DNA from: Stenotrophomonas geniculata ATCC 19374 = JCM 13324
Lineage (GTDB): Bacteria > Pseudomonadota > Gammaproteobacteria > Xanthomonadales > Xanthomonadaceae
Assembly: GCF_001431625.1 (NCBI RefSeq)
Contig: NZ_LLXT01000145.1
Location: forward strand, 1 to 40,498
DNA length: 40,498 nucleotides
Direction: 5' to 3'
This document shows positions 27,428 to 37,909 of the stretch, piece by piece (position 1 is the first letter of the stretch; each line of letters begins with the position of its first letter). The notes beneath the pieces were generated by a model, which did no database searches, was not told the origin of the DNA, and worked only from the letters and a program-made list of their open reading frames with translations. A program made the translations under genes and the position numbers.

Positions 27428-29281
27428 GTGATCAAGAAGCAGAACCTTCGCATCAATGTGCTTGCCGCCGCCGTGCTGTCGATGACGGCTGTCGGTGCCG
27501 TCCACGCCGCTGGACTGCCGACCCGTGAACCGGTGCGCCAGGCCAGCACCGCCCAGCCGGGAACCGAGCGCATCATCGTCAAGTACCGGGCCGGTGCTGC
27601 TGCCGCCACTGACCGCTCGGCGAAGCTGTCCACCGTGCAGTCCGCACTGACCCGTGCCAGCCTCTCCGGCGGCACATCCCGCGCCAGCACGCTCGGCCCG
27701 CAGGTGGTCCGCAAGCTGTCTACCGGGGCGGACCTCATCCGTGTGCAGGGCCGCCTGGCCCCGGCCGAACTGCAGCGCGTACTGAAGGAGCTGAAGGCCG
27801 ACCCGTCGGTGCAGTACGCCGAAGCCGACGTGAAGCTGCGCCGCACCGAACTGCGTGCGGGCAACGTACAGCCGGCGTTGGTGCCGAACGATCCCTTCTA
27901 CCAGCAGAACCAGTGGCATCTGCACAATGCGGTCGGCGGCATCAACGCACCGGCGGCATGGGATGTCTCGCAGGGCGAGGGCATCGTGGTGGCGGTGATC
28001 GATACCGGCATCCTGCCGCAGCATCCGGACCTGGTCGGCAACCTGCTGGAGGGTTATGACTTCATCAGCGACGCGGAGACCTCGCGGCGCCCGACCAACG
28101 ATCGCGTGCCGGGTGCGCAGGACTACGGTGATTGGGTCGAGAATGACAACGAGTGCTATGACGGTTCGCTGGCCGAGGACAGTTCCTGGCACGGCACCCA
28201 CGTCGCCGGCACCGTGGCCGAGCAGACCAACAACGGCGTCGGCATGGCCGGTGTCGCCTACAAGGCCAAGGTACTGCCGGTGCGCGTGCTCGGTAAGTGC
28301 GGTGGCTACCTGTCCGACATCGCCGATGCGGTGGTCTGGGCATCGGGTGGCACGGTGGCCGGCATTCCGGCCAACACCAATCCGGCCGAGATCATCAACA
28401 TGAGCCTGGGTGGCGGTGGCGCCTGCGCCAGCACCTACCAGGACGCGATCAACGGCGCGATCTCGCGCGGTACCACCGTGGTGGTGGCGGCCGGCAATGA
28501 AGCCGACAACGCGTCCAAGTACCAGCCGGCCAGCTGCGAAGGCGTGGTGACCGTGGGTGCCACCCGCATCACCGGTGGCATCACCTACTACTCCAACTAC
28601 GGCACCCGCGTGGACCTGTCCGGTCCGGGTGGCGGTGGCAGTGTGGACGGCAACCCGGGCGGCTACATCTGGCAGACCGGCTCCAATGCGGCCACCACGC
28701 CGGAATCGGGCACGCCGGGCTACATGGGCATGGGCGGTACCTCGATGGCCTCGCCGCATGTGGCCGCCGTTGCCGCACTGGTGCAGAGCGCGCTGATCGC
28801 CAAGGGCAAGGATCCGTTGACCCCGGCCGCGATGCGTACCCTGTTGAAGGAAACCGCACGTCCGTTCCCGGTCGCCATTCCGGCGGCGACCCCGATCGGT
28901 ACCGGTATTCTCGATGCCAAGGCCGCGCTGGCCAAGGCACTGGAAGAACCGTGCACCGAGAACTGCGGGCCGGTGGCCACGCCGCTGACCAACAAGGCCG
29001 CCGTGGGTGGCCTGAACGGTGCCGCCGCCAGCAGCCGCCTGTACAGCTTCGAAGCCGTCGCCGGCAAGCAGCTCAGCGTGATCACCTACGGTGGCACCGG
29101 CAATGTCTCGGTCTACATCGCGCAGGGGCGTGAACCGAGCGCCAGCGACAACGACGCCAAGTCGACCCGTCCGGGCACGTCCGAGACGGTGCGGGTGAAC
29201 AAGCCGGTGGCCGGTACCTACTACATCAAGGTAGTCGGCGAAGCGGCCTACAACGGCGTGAGCATCCTTGCCACGCAGTAA
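27428..29281 (+). CDS. stmPr1: Extracellular subtilisin-like serine protease (S8), StmPr1-like
   Basis: Predicted secreted protease of 617 aa (precursor about 63 kDa). Sec signal peptide of about 27 residues (KKQNLRINVLAAAVLSM to AVHA); an inhibitor I9-like pro-domain (about 40-145, TERIIVKYRAGAAAATD and SVQYAEADVKLRR); an S8 catalytic domain (about 170-500) with D192 (AVIDTGILPQHPDL), H255 (SWHGTHVAGT), the oxyanion N in VVAAGNEADN and S439 (GGTSMASPH); and a C-terminal pre-peptidase domain (about 525-617, LYSFEAVAGKQLSV to GTYYIKVVGEAAYNG). I chose the GTG at 27428, with GAGGA 6 nt upstream, because it gives a clean signal peptide. Size and layout match the major S. maltophilia protease StmPr1, an Xps substrate; the xps operon is next. 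StmPr2 or StmPr3 are alternatives. Confidence 0.9.
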   Translation: MIKKQNLRINVLAAAVLSMTAVGAVHAAGLPTREPVRQASTAQPGTERIIVKYRAGAAAATDRSAKLSTVQSALTRASLSGGTSRASTLGPQVVRKLSTGADLIRVQGRLAPAELQRVLKELKADPSVQYAEADVKLRRTELRAGNVQPALVPNDPFYQQNQWHLHNAVGGINAPAAWDVSQGEGIVVAVIDTGILPQHPDLVGNLLEGYDFISDAETSRRPTNDRVPGAQDYGDWVENDNECYDGSLAEDSSWHGTHVAGTVAEQTNNGVGMAGVAYKAKVLPVRVLGKCGGYLSDIADAVVWASGGTVAGIPANTNPAEIINMSLGGGGACASTYQDAINGAISRGTTVVVAAGNEADNASKYQPASCEGVVTVGATRITGGITYYSNYGTRVDLSGPGGGGSVDGNPGGYIWQTGSNAATTPESGTPGYMGMGGTSMASPHVAAVAALVQSALIAKGKDPLTPAAMRTLLKETARPFPVAIPAATPIGTGILDAKAALAKALEEPCTENCGPVATPLTNKAAVGGLNGAAASSRLYSFEAVAGKQLSVITYGGTGNVSVYIAQGREPSASDNDAKSTRPGTSETVRVNKPVAGTYYIKVVGEAAYNGVSILATQ

Positions 29282-29307
29282 GCTGGAACTGTCGTAATTG
29301 AATGGCC

Positions 29308-29342
29308 GAAGCCCGTCATCCCGTGTGACGGGCTTCGTCTTT
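29308..29342 (+). terminator. Intrinsic terminator after the protease gene
   Basis: A perfect 11-bp stem GAAGCCCGTCA / TGACGGGCTTC with a 7-base loop, followed by GTCTTTTT. It separates the protease from the xps operon, so xps must have its own promoter within 29343-29417. There an AT-rich TTAACTGTTAAAGT stretch (29382-29395) is the only promoter-like text. Confidence 0.93.
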
Positions 29343-29417
29343 TTACGAAAGGTGGTGGAGGGGCGGCGGAAATCATGGCTTAACTGTTAAAGTCGAGCCG
29401 ATTGACAGGAGAGTCAT

Positions 29418-31142
<1,725 letters not shown>

Positions 31143-31166
31143 TGCGCGCAGGACGCCGGGGCTGAC

Positions 31167-32387
31167 ATGCCGACCTACCGTTACAAGGCACTGAATCCGC
31201 ACGGCGAGATCTTCGACGGGCAGATGGAAGCGGCCAGCGAGGCCGAACTGGTCGCGCGCCTGCAGGACCAGGGTCATCTGCCGATGGAAACGCAGCTGGC
31301 CGATGGCGGTGCGATCGGCGGCAGTACCTGGCGCAACCTGTTCCGCCAACGGCCGCTGCAGGGCGCGGCATTGCTGCAGTTCACCCAGCAGCTGGCGACA
31401 CTGCTCGGTGCAGGCCAGCCGCTGGATCGCGCGCTGTCAATCCTGCTCGGCCTGCCGGAAGACGAACGCTCGCGCCGTGCGATCACCGACATCCGCGATG
31501 TGGTGCGCGGTGGTGCGCCGCTGTCGACCGCACTGGAGCGCCAGCATGGGTTGTTCTCGCGCCTGTACGTGAACATGGTGCGTGCCGGTGAGGCCGGCGG
31601 CAGCCTGCACGAAACCCTGCAGCGCCTGGCCGACTACCTCGAACGCAGCCGGGCCCTGCAGGGCAAGGTGATCAACGCGCTGGTGTACCCGGCCATCCTG
31701 CTGGTGGTGGTGGGCGGTGCGCTGCTGTTCCTGCTCGGCTACGTGGTGCCGCAGTTCGCGCAGATGTACGAGAGCCTGGATGTTGCGCTGCCGTGGTTCA
31801 CCAACGCGGTATTGCAGCTGGGCCTGTTCGTGCGTGACTGGTGGGTGTTGCTGCTGGTGGTGCCGGCAGTACTTGCGCTGTTCTTCGAACGCAAGGCACG
31901 GCAACCGGCCTTCCGGCTGGCGCTGGATGGCTGGCTGCTGCAGCGTCGCAGCATCGGCCGCCTGCTGGGTGAACTGGAAACCGCGCGGCTGGCCCGCACG
32001 CTGGGCACCCTGCTGCGCAATGGGGTGCCGCTGCTGGGTGCCCTGGGCATCGCCCGCAACGTACTGGGCAACCGCGCGCTGGCCGCCGATGTGGAAGCTG
32101 CCGCGGATGAAGTGAAGAACGGTACCGGCCTGTCGCTGGCACTGTCGCGCGGCAAGCGTTTCCCGCGCCTGGCGCTGCAGATGATCCAGGTCGGCGAGGA
32201 ATCCGGTGCACTCGATACCATGCTGCTGAAAGCGGCTGATACCTTCGAACAGGACAGCGCCCGGCGCATCGACCGCCTGCTGGCGGCGATGGTGCCGGCG
32301 ATCACCCTCGTACTGGCCTCGGTAGTCGGCGCGGTGATCGTCGCCGTGCTGGTGCCGCTGTACGACCTGACCAATGCCATCGGTTGA
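31167..32387 (+). CDS. xpsF: Type II secretion platform protein XpsF (GspF)
   Basis: Polytopic inner-membrane platform protein of 406 aa at the base of the pseudopilus. The family N-terminus PTYRYKALNPHGEIFDGQMEA and two GspF domains are visible: LLQFTQQLATLLGAGQPLDRAL to a helix VINALVYPAILLVVVGGALLFLL, then LARTLGTLLRNGVPLLGAL to the C-terminal helix ITLVLASVVGAVIVAVLVPLYDL. The G-x-x-L...RAGEAGGSL and QVGEESGAL loops are typical. It lies 24 bp after xpsE. Confidence 0.96.
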   Translation: MPTYRYKALNPHGEIFDGQMEAASEAELVARLQDQGHLPMETQLADGGAIGGSTWRNLFRQRPLQGAALLQFTQQLATLLGAGQPLDRALSILLGLPEDERSRRAITDIRDVVRGGAPLSTALERQHGLFSRLYVNMVRAGEAGGSLHETLQRLADYLERSRALQGKVINALVYPAILLVVVGGALLFLLGYVVPQFAQMYESLDVALPWFTNAVLQLGLFVRDWWVLLLVVPAVLALFFERKARQPAFRLALDGWLLQRRSIGRLLGELETARLARTLGTLLRNGVPLLGALGIARNVLGNRALAADVEAAADEVKNGTGLSLALSRGKRFPRLALQMIQVGEESGALDTMLLKAADTFEQDSARRIDRLLAAMVPAITLVLASVVGAVIVAVLVPLYDLTNAIG

Positions 32388-32436
32388 CGATGGATCCCTA
32401 CGCAACCCCGACACTCCGCAACTGAAAGGACCGACC

Positions 32437-32880
32437 ATGATTGCTTCCCGTCGACCGATCCGCCTTTCCTTCACCGCCGCGCGCAACCAGTCGGGCATGA
32501 GCCTGCTGGAGATCATCATCGTCATCGTGCTGATCGGCGCAGTGCTGACCCTGGTCGCCAGCCGCGTGCTGGGTGGCGCCGACCGCGGCAAGGCCAACAT
32601 CGCCAAGGCACAGGTGCAGACCGTCGCATCCAAGGTCGACAACTACCAGATCGATACCGGCAAGCTGCCCGGCTCGCTCAATGATCTGGTGACTGCACCG
32701 GCTGGCGTCGGTGGCTGGTTGGGCCCGTATGCCAAGCCGGCCGATCTGAACGATCCGTGGGGCCATGCGCTGGAGTACCGCACGCCGGGCGAAGGCCAGC
32801 CGTATGAGCTGATCAGCCTGGGCAAGGACGGAAAGGCCGGCGGCAACAGCGTCGACGCTGACATCCGCTACCAGCCGTAA
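32437..32880 (+). CDS. xpsG: Major pseudopilin XpsG (GspG)
   Basis: Main subunit of the type II secretion pseudopilus, 147 aa. The prepilin site is QSG/MSLLEIIIVIVLIGAVL, with Glu at +5, so the mature protein starts with Met rather than the usual Phe. The leader is longer than normal (about 23 residues, basic). The mature part carries the GspG calcium-site region and end (WGHALEYRTPGEGQPYELISLGKDG), with the classic LNDPWG and SLGxDG motifs. The ATG at 32437 has AAAGGA upstream; an earlier in-frame ATG at 32374 would overlap xpsF. Confidence 0.96.
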   Translation: MIASRRPIRLSFTAARNQSGMSLLEIIIVIVLIGAVLTLVASRVLGGADRGKANIAKAQVQTVASKVDNYQIDTGKLPGSLNDLVTAPAGVGGWLGPYAKPADLNDPWGHALEYRTPGEGQPYELISLGKDGKAGGNSVDADIRYQP

Positions 32881-32886
32881 CCGGGC

Positions 32887-33381
32887 ATGTCGCATTTCCT
32901 GCCGCGCCGGTTGCCACGCCCGCGCCTGCCCGGCAGGCGCGCAGCGGGCCTGTCGCTGCTGGAAATGCTGCTGGTGATCGCGCTGATCGCCGCGATCGGC
33001 CTGATCACCGCTGCCGGCCTGTCGCGCGGTTTCGCCGGCATGCAGCTGCGCAGCGCCGGCAAGGACATCGCCAACCAGCTGCGCGTGGTGCGCGCGCAGG
33101 CGATCGCCCGCGGCGAACCGCAGCGCTTTGTCATCGAGCCGGCCAAGCGGCGCTGGGAAGGCGCCAACCAGCGCCACGGCGACGTGCCGGCACAGCTGCA
33201 GGTGCAGTTCGAAGGCGCCGCGCAGCTGGCCACCGCGCCAGGGCAGGGCGTGATCGAGTTCCATCCCGACGGCGGCTCCAGCGGCGGTCGCATCCGGCTG
33301 CAGCGTGATGATGCCGAATGGCGCATCGACGTGGGTTGGCTGACCGGTGAGGTCCGCTCCGGCCCCTGGCGGGCGCAATGA
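32887..33381 (+). CDS. xpsH: Minor pseudopilin XpsH (GspH)
   Basis: Minor pseudopilin of 164 aa from the pseudopilus, with prepilin site AAG/LSLLEMLLVIALIAAIGL (Glu at +5) after a basic leader of about 20 residues. The mature domain has the GspH pattern QLRVVRAQAIARGEPQRFVIE, then a beta-rich part ending near GGSSGGRIRL. It is 6 bp after xpsG and overlaps xpsI by 4 bp. Confidence 0.92.
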   Translation: MSHFLPRRLPRPRLPGRRAAGLSLLEMLLVIALIAAIGLITAAGLSRGFAGMQLRSAGKDIANQLRVVRAQAIARGEPQRFVIEPAKRRWEGANQRHGDVPAQLQVQFEGAAQLATAPGQGVIEFHPDGGSSGGRIRLQRDDAEWRIDVGWLTGEVRSGPWRAQ

Positions 33382-33797
33382 AGCGGCGCGCCCGCGGCTT
33401 CACCCTGCTGGAAGTGATCATCGCCTTTGCCCTGCTCGGGCTGGCGCTGACCCTGCTGCTGGGCAGCCTGTCAGGCGGCGCCAGGCAGGTGCGTGAGGCC
33501 GAACTGCGCACGCGCGCAATACTGCATGCGCAGTCGTTGCTGGCCGAAACCGGCGTCGCCACGCCGCTGCAGGTGGGCAGCCAGCAGGGCGACTGGGAGC
33601 AGGGACGCTACCACTGGGAACTGCAGGTGCAGCCGTGGGTGGAGCCACGTGCAGGCAGCGTCGTGCAGACACAGTCAGCCGGTGCCCCCTGGCTGGCCGA
33701 ACTGCAGCTGCAGGTGCGTTGGGGTGACAGCGAACGCGAGCAGCTGCGCTGGCGCAGCCTGCGCCTGCTGCCGCCGGATCTGGAGCGTGCGCGATGA
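33378..33797 (+). CDS. xpsI: Minor pseudopilin XpsI (GspI)
   Basis: 139-aa pseudopilin of the I-J-K tip complex. A very short leader MKRRARG precedes FTLLEVIIAFALLGLALTL, the canonical prepilin start with Phe +1 and Glu +5. A helix with LRTRAILHAQSLLAE (GspI-like) and a beta sheet follow. ATGA overlaps on both sides show coupled translation with xpsH and xpsJ. Confidence 0.93.
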   Translation: MKRRARGFTLLEVIIAFALLGLALTLLLGSLSGGARQVREAELRTRAILHAQSLLAETGVATPLQVGSQQGDWEQGRYHWELQVQPWVEPRAGSVVQTQSAGAPWLAELQLQVRWGDSEREQLRWRSLRLLPPDLERAR

Positions 33798-34426
33798 CGC
33801 GCCGTGCTGCAGGTTTCACGCTGGTTGAAGTGATGCTGGCCACGGTGCTGTTGGCCGGTGGCCTGGCGCTGGCGTTCGCCAGCGTGCGCTCGGCGATGGC
33901 GGTCAGCCAGCGTGGCGAGCAGATTGCGGCCGAGAGTGAGCGCATGCGCGCGGTGCAGGCCCTGTTGCGGCGGCAGCTGGCCGGTGCGCTGCGCACGCCG
34001 CTGGAAGTCCCCGATCCCACCCGCGAACCGATCTTCTTCCAGGGCGAAGAACAGCGCATGATGTTCGCCGCTGATCTCCCGGGTTACCTCGGCCGTGGCG
34101 GAGCCTACCTGCACGCGCTGCAGGTGGACGGCCGCGATGGCCAGCAGCGCCTGCTGCTGGACCTGGTGCTGCTGCAGGAAGGCGAGCGCATCGCCGAAAA
34201 TCCGCCGCGCCCACCGGAAGTGCTGGTGGAGAACCTGAAGTCGGTGCAGCTGCGCTATCGCGGCATCGATGCCAGTACCGGCCAGATGAGCGACTGGATG
34301 CCGCGCTGGGACGATACCCGTCGCCTGCCGATGCTGGTGGAGATCCAGATCGTGCCCGCCAAGGGGGCGCCCTGGCCCACGCTGGTGGTGGCACCGCGCG
34401 CTGGCGGCAGCGGAGGCGCGCGATGA
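33794..34426 (+). CDS. xpsJ: Minor pseudopilin XpsJ (GspJ)
   Basis: 210-aa pseudopilin of the tip complex, with leader MTRRAAG and FTLVEVMLATVLLAGGLAL (Phe +1, Glu +5). The mature domain shows ESERMRAVQALLRRQLAGAL, then FFQGEEQRMMFAADLPGYLGRGG, typical of the GspJ/PulJ family, and ends in a Gly/Ala-rich tail. The stop overlaps the xpsK start by 4 bp. Confidence 0.93.
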   Translation: MTRRAAGFTLVEVMLATVLLAGGLALAFASVRSAMAVSQRGEQIAAESERMRAVQALLRRQLAGALRTPLEVPDPTREPIFFQGEEQRMMFAADLPGYLGRGGAYLHALQVDGRDGQQRLLLDLVLLQEGERIAENPPRPPEVLVENLKSVQLRYRGIDASTGQMSDWMPRWDDTRRLPMLVEIQIVPAKGAPWPTLVVAPRAGGSGGAR

Positions 34427-35286
34427 ACCGGCAACACGGTGCGGCACTGGTCCTGGTGCTGTGGTTGATCGCATTGATGACCGCGCTGGTCGGTGCGTTC
34501 GCGCTGAGCGCACGGGTCGAGCATCTGCAGCAGCGGGTGCTGGATGACGACGCACGCGGCCAGGAACGGGCGCGCGCCGGCCTGGAGTACGCGCTGCTGC
34601 GGCTGTCCGCCGATCCGCTGCGGGCGCCCTGGCGTGCCGATGGCCGCACCTACCGCTGGCAGTTCGATGACGCCAGCATCGAGATCAAGGTGCTGGACGA
34701 GAACGGCAAGATCAACCTGAACCTGGCCGACGTGACCCTGCTGACCGCGTTCCTCAAGGCGCTCGGCGAAGACGAAGGGGCGGCCCGGCAGATGGCCGGC
34801 GCCATTGTCGACTGGCGTGATGAAGACAGCCTGCTGCAGCCGGGTGGTGGCGCCGAAGCGCCGGACTATGCGGCGGCCGGGTTGCCGTATGGCCCGCGCA
34901 ACAAGCGTTTCGAGACGCTCGGCGAACTGCAGCGGGTACTGGGGATGCGCGGTCCGCTGTACAAGGCCATGCTGCCGCACCTGACCCTGTACAGCCGCCA
35001 GGCGCGCCCGGATCCCCAGTTCGCCAGCGCGCCGGTGCTGACCGCACTGGGCCTGGATGCGGATACCGTGCTGGCGCAGCGCGCGCAGCAGGAGCGTGAC
35101 GCAGATACCGCTGGCGGTGCGACAACGCTTGCCAGCAGCAGCGGCACCTATAGTATCGAGTCTCGTGCAACCGATGGCAGTGGACGCCGGTCGGTGTTGC
35201 AGGCAGTGGTACGCAATGGCTCGGGCGGGGTTCCCGGGCGGTCCTACACAGTGCTTCGCTGGGAGCAGGGAATGACAGCAAGATGA
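34423..35286 (+). CDS. xpsK: Minor pseudopilin XpsK (GspK)
   Basis: 287-aa large tip pseudopilin. The site HG/AALVLVLWLIALMTAL lacks Glu at +5, which is normal for GspK and marks it as the top subunit. The alpha-helical inserted domain is recognisable from DENGKINLNLAD, LLTAFLKAL and GAIVDWRDEDSLLQPGGGAE (D-W-R-D-x-D), then NKRFETLGELQRVLGM. Translation is coupled to xpsJ and xpsL by 4-bp overlaps. Confidence 0.95.
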   Translation: MNRQHGAALVLVLWLIALMTALVGAFALSARVEHLQQRVLDDDARGQERARAGLEYALLRLSADPLRAPWRADGRTYRWQFDDASIEIKVLDENGKINLNLADVTLLTAFLKALGEDEGAARQMAGAIVDWRDEDSLLQPGGGAEAPDYAAAGLPYGPRNKRFETLGELQRVLGMRGPLYKAMLPHLTLYSRQARPDPQFASAPVLTALGLDADTVLAQRAQQERDADTAGGATTLASSSGTYSIESRATDGSGRRSVLQAVVRNGSGGVPGRSYTVLRWEQGMTAR

Positions 35287-36428
35287 CGGCATGGCAGGAC
35301 AGTGTGCGGCAGGTGCAGGGCCGGATCGGCCCTGGCGCCGGCCGTTTCCTGCGCTGGTGGCGGCAATCGCTGCTGGCCTGGGTGCCGGCGCGTTGGCAGT
35401 GGGCACTGGGCTGGGCACAGGCGCGCCTGCTGCTGCAGCGCCAGGGTGACCAGCTGCAGGTCTGGCGAGAGGCCGGTGAGCGCCGCGAAGCGGTGGCCAG
35501 CGTGCCGTGGCCGCTGTCGCCGGCCGAACTGGACCGCGTGCTGGAACCGCGACTGCGCAGCCTGCCGCGGGCGTGGCTGCTGCCGGCCAGCGAAGTACTG
35601 CGTCGTCATCTGCGCCTGCCTGCGGCTGCAGCCGACCGCCTGCGCGCCGTGGTCGGTTTCGAGATCGACCGCCAGACGCCGTTCGAATCCAGCCAGGTCA
35701 GCTATGACGTGCGTGAACTCGGGAGCGCGGCCGAAGGCCAGCTGCAGGTCGAACTGGTTGCCTGGCCATTGCGCCAGCTTGAAGCGTGGCGCGCCAGCGT
35801 GGGCGAGTGGGCCGATGCGCTGGCCGGTGTCGATGCCATAGACGCCCACGGTGACCCCCTGCAGGTGAATCTGTTGCCGCCGGGGCAGCGCCAGCTGCGG
35901 GTGGATCCGACGCGGCGCTGGAATGTGCTGCTGGCCGTGGCCGCGCTGGTGATGCTGGTGCTGGCGGCCCTGCAGCTGCTCGACAACCGCCGTGCCGCCG
36001 CCGATGAGCTGCGTGCGCAGGTTGAACGCAGTGCGCGCAGTGCGCGTGGTGTCGCCAGCGAACGCGCGCAGCTGCAGGCACTGATCGATGGTGCCGCATT
36101 CCTGGAAAAGCAGCGCAGCCAGCGCGCCGGAACGGTGGAAATCTGGAATGAACTGACCCGGCGCCTGCCGGAGGGCACCTACCTGGAAAAGCTGGCCATC
36201 GAGAACAACAACCTGCAGCTGATCGGCCTGAGCCGCGAGGCCTCGCAGCTGGTGCAGCTGCTGCAGGACGCGCCGCAGTGGCGCAAAGTCAATCTGACCG
36301 GCGTACTACAGGCCGATGGCGCCGCCAGTGGCCGTGACCGCTTCACCATGACCGCCGAACTGCAGCCGTTGCAGGCTGCGGCCCCGACCCGGGAGGCGGC
36401 CGATGCCGATGCCAAGCGCACGCCGTGA
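35283..36428 (+). CDS. xpsL: Type II secretion protein XpsL (GspL)
   Basis: Inner-membrane protein of 381 aa that links the XpsE ATPase to the periplasmic XpsM. It has a cytoplasmic actin-like domain (about 30-215, with LRSLPRAWLLPASEVLRRHLRLP and FEIDRQTPFESSQVSYDV), one transmembrane helix (WNVLLAVAALVMLVLAALQLL, about 219-239), a periplasmic coiled coil (about 240-285) and a PilN/ferredoxin-like domain (TRRLPEGTYLEKLAIENNNLQLIG). It overlaps xpsK by 4 bp and xpsM by 26 bp. Confidence 0.93.
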   Translation: MTAWQDSVRQVQGRIGPGAGRFLRWWRQSLLAWVPARWQWALGWAQARLLLQRQGDQLQVWREAGERREAVASVPWPLSPAELDRVLEPRLRSLPRAWLLPASEVLRRHLRLPAAAADRLRAVVGFEIDRQTPFESSQVSYDVRELGSAAEGQLQVELVAWPLRQLEAWRASVGEWADALAGVDAIDAHGDPLQVNLLPPGQRQLRVDPTRRWNVLLAVAALVMLVLAALQLLDNRRAAADELRAQVERSARSARGVASERAQLQALIDGAAFLEKQRSQRAGTVEIWNELTRRLPEGTYLEKLAIENNNLQLIGLSREASQLVQLLQDAPQWRKVNLTGVLQADGAASGRDRFTMTAELQPLQAAAPTREAADADAKRTP

Positions 36429-37116
36429 CCGCTGGCTGGCACTGGCGCTGCTGCTGGCAGTGCTGGGCCTGGCCTACCTGCTGCTGGTGCACCCCTGGTT
36501 CACCCAGCCGCTGCGCGAAATCGATGCCGACGTGGCCGCCCTGCGCGAGCGCGAACAGCGCGTGCAGGCGCAGCTGCAGCAGCAGCCGCAGATCGAACAA
36601 CGCCTGCGCGCCACCCGCGAGGCACTGCAGCAGCGGCCGGGCTTCCTGCGTGAAGCCACCGCCGAAGCTGCAGCCGCTGCGCTCGGCGCGAAGCTGCAGG
36701 ATGCGGTGGCGATGGCCAGCCCGGGCAACCGCAGCTGCACCATCAGCAACCGCACGCCACTGACCGACAACCGTCGTGACGCCGAGTTCGTGCGCGTTGC
36801 CATGCAGGTGCGCCTGCGTTGCGGTGTGGCCGAACTGGCCACGGTGCTGCACAGCCTGGAAACCGGCAGCCCGCGCCTGTTCGTCGACAACCTCAACCTG
36901 ATCGCGCAGCGCTTTCAGCAGTCGCCGAATGAATCCGGGCTGGGCCTGGACGTGTCGTTCGAACTGGCCGGCTACCTGCTGCCCGGTGCCGCTGCCGATG
37001 GCGCTGCGCCGGCACCTGCAGCCGAGCCGGGCGCGGCGCCGCAACCGCCTTCGGCTGCACCGGCACCCTCACCGGCTGTGCCGGAAGAGGGGCAGGAGGT
37101 GGCCGATGAAGCTTGA
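36403..37116 (+). CDS. xpsM: Type II secretion protein XpsM (GspM)
   Basis: Bitopic inner-membrane protein of 237 aa: a short basic N-terminus, a helix (WLALALLLAVLGLAYLLLVHPWF), a coiled coil (EIDADVAALREREQRVQAQLQQQPQ) and a small ferredoxin-like periplasmic domain (VAMQVRLRCGVAELATVLHSLETGSPRLFVDNLNL), in which two cysteines (SCTI, RCGV) may pair. The tail is Ala/Pro-rich. A second ATG two codons downstream (36409) is possible. It stabilises XpsL in the assembly platform. Confidence 0.9.
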   Translation: MPMPSARRDRWLALALLLAVLGLAYLLLVHPWFTQPLREIDADVAALREREQRVQAQLQQQPQIEQRLRATREALQQRPGFLREATAEAAAAALGAKLQDAVAMASPGNRSCTISNRTPLTDNRRDAEFVRVAMQVRLRCGVAELATVLHSLETGSPRLFVDNLNLIAQRFQQSPNESGLGLDVSFELAGYLLPGAAADGAAPAPAAEPGAAPQPPSAAPAPSPAVPEEGQEVADEA

Positions 37117-37900
37117 GCAGATCAGCCTGCGCACCGGTTTCCTGCTGGCACTGGTCGGCTGGGCGGCAGCGGTCTGGCTGGCCACCGGCTTCGGCCTGGG
37201 CAGCCAGCTGCCAGGTGCGGATGGCGATGCCGATGCAGTGCCTTCGTTGCCGGTGCTGCCGCCGTTGGCCGCAGAACGCATGGCCAGCGCCGACAGCTAC
37301 AGTGCCATCGGCGAGCGACCGCTGTTCGCCGAGGACCGCAGGCCGAAGCCCTACCTGCTCGGTGGCAGCGAGCCTGCCGCCAGCGCCGCGCTGCGCCTGA
37401 CCGGCGTGCTGCTGACCGGCGACTTCGGCATGGCCACCTTCACCACCGAACAGAACCGTTCGTTGCGCCTGCGCCTCAACGGTGAAGCCGTCGACGGCTG
37501 GCAGCTGGTGGCACTGCAGCCGCGCCAGGCCACCGTGATCGGCCCCGGTGGCAACCAGGTGCTGGAACTGGCGGTCTTCAACGGCCAGGGCGGTGAGCCG
37601 CCGACCGTGCTGCGCGGCGCCAACGGTGCGCAGCCGGCAGGTGCGATCGTTGTGCCGCCCCCGGCAGGTGCTCCGCCGACACCGCCGCCGGCTGCGGCAA
37701 CCCCATCGCCGTCGCCTGCTGCCAGTACGCCCGCGCCCTCGGCTGCGGCGGCCGCCACACCGCCTGCCACCAACAACGGCCCCAGCGAAGCGCAGATGCA
37801 GGCCATCCGCGAACGCATCCAGGCCCGTCGCCGCCAGCTGCAGCAACAACAACAGCAGCAACAACCGTCGCCGCCCCCGGGCGATGGCACCAACCGATAG
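37106..37900 (+). CDS. xpsN: Type II secretion protein XpsN (GspC/GspN-like)
   Basis: 264-aa bitopic protein with a short cytoplasmic N-terminus, one helix (GFLLALVGWAAAVWLATGFGL) and a periplasmic HR-like domain (about 60-160: YSAIGERPLFAEDRRP, RLTGVLLTGDFGMATFTT, VLELAVFNG). This is how GspC-type proteins reach the secretin, and no separate gspC is present. The C-terminal third is Pro/Ala-rich, then a helix with a Gln run of eight (CAG/CAA codons, 37841-37864). The ATG at 37106 has AGGAGGT 5 nt upstream and overlaps xpsM by 11 bp. Confidence 0.9.
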   Translation: MKLEQISLRTGFLLALVGWAAAVWLATGFGLGSQLPGADGDADAVPSLPVLPPLAAERMASADSYSAIGERPLFAEDRRPKPYLLGGSEPAASAALRLTGVLLTGDFGMATFTTEQNRSLRLRLNGEAVDGWQLVALQPRQATVIGPGGNQVLELAVFNGQGGEPPTVLRGANGAQPAGAIVVPPPAGAPPTPPPAAATPSPSPAASTPAPSAAAAATPPATNNGPSEAQMQAIRERIQARRRQLQQQQQQQQPSPPPGDGTNR

Positions 37901-37909
37901 AGTGAATGC

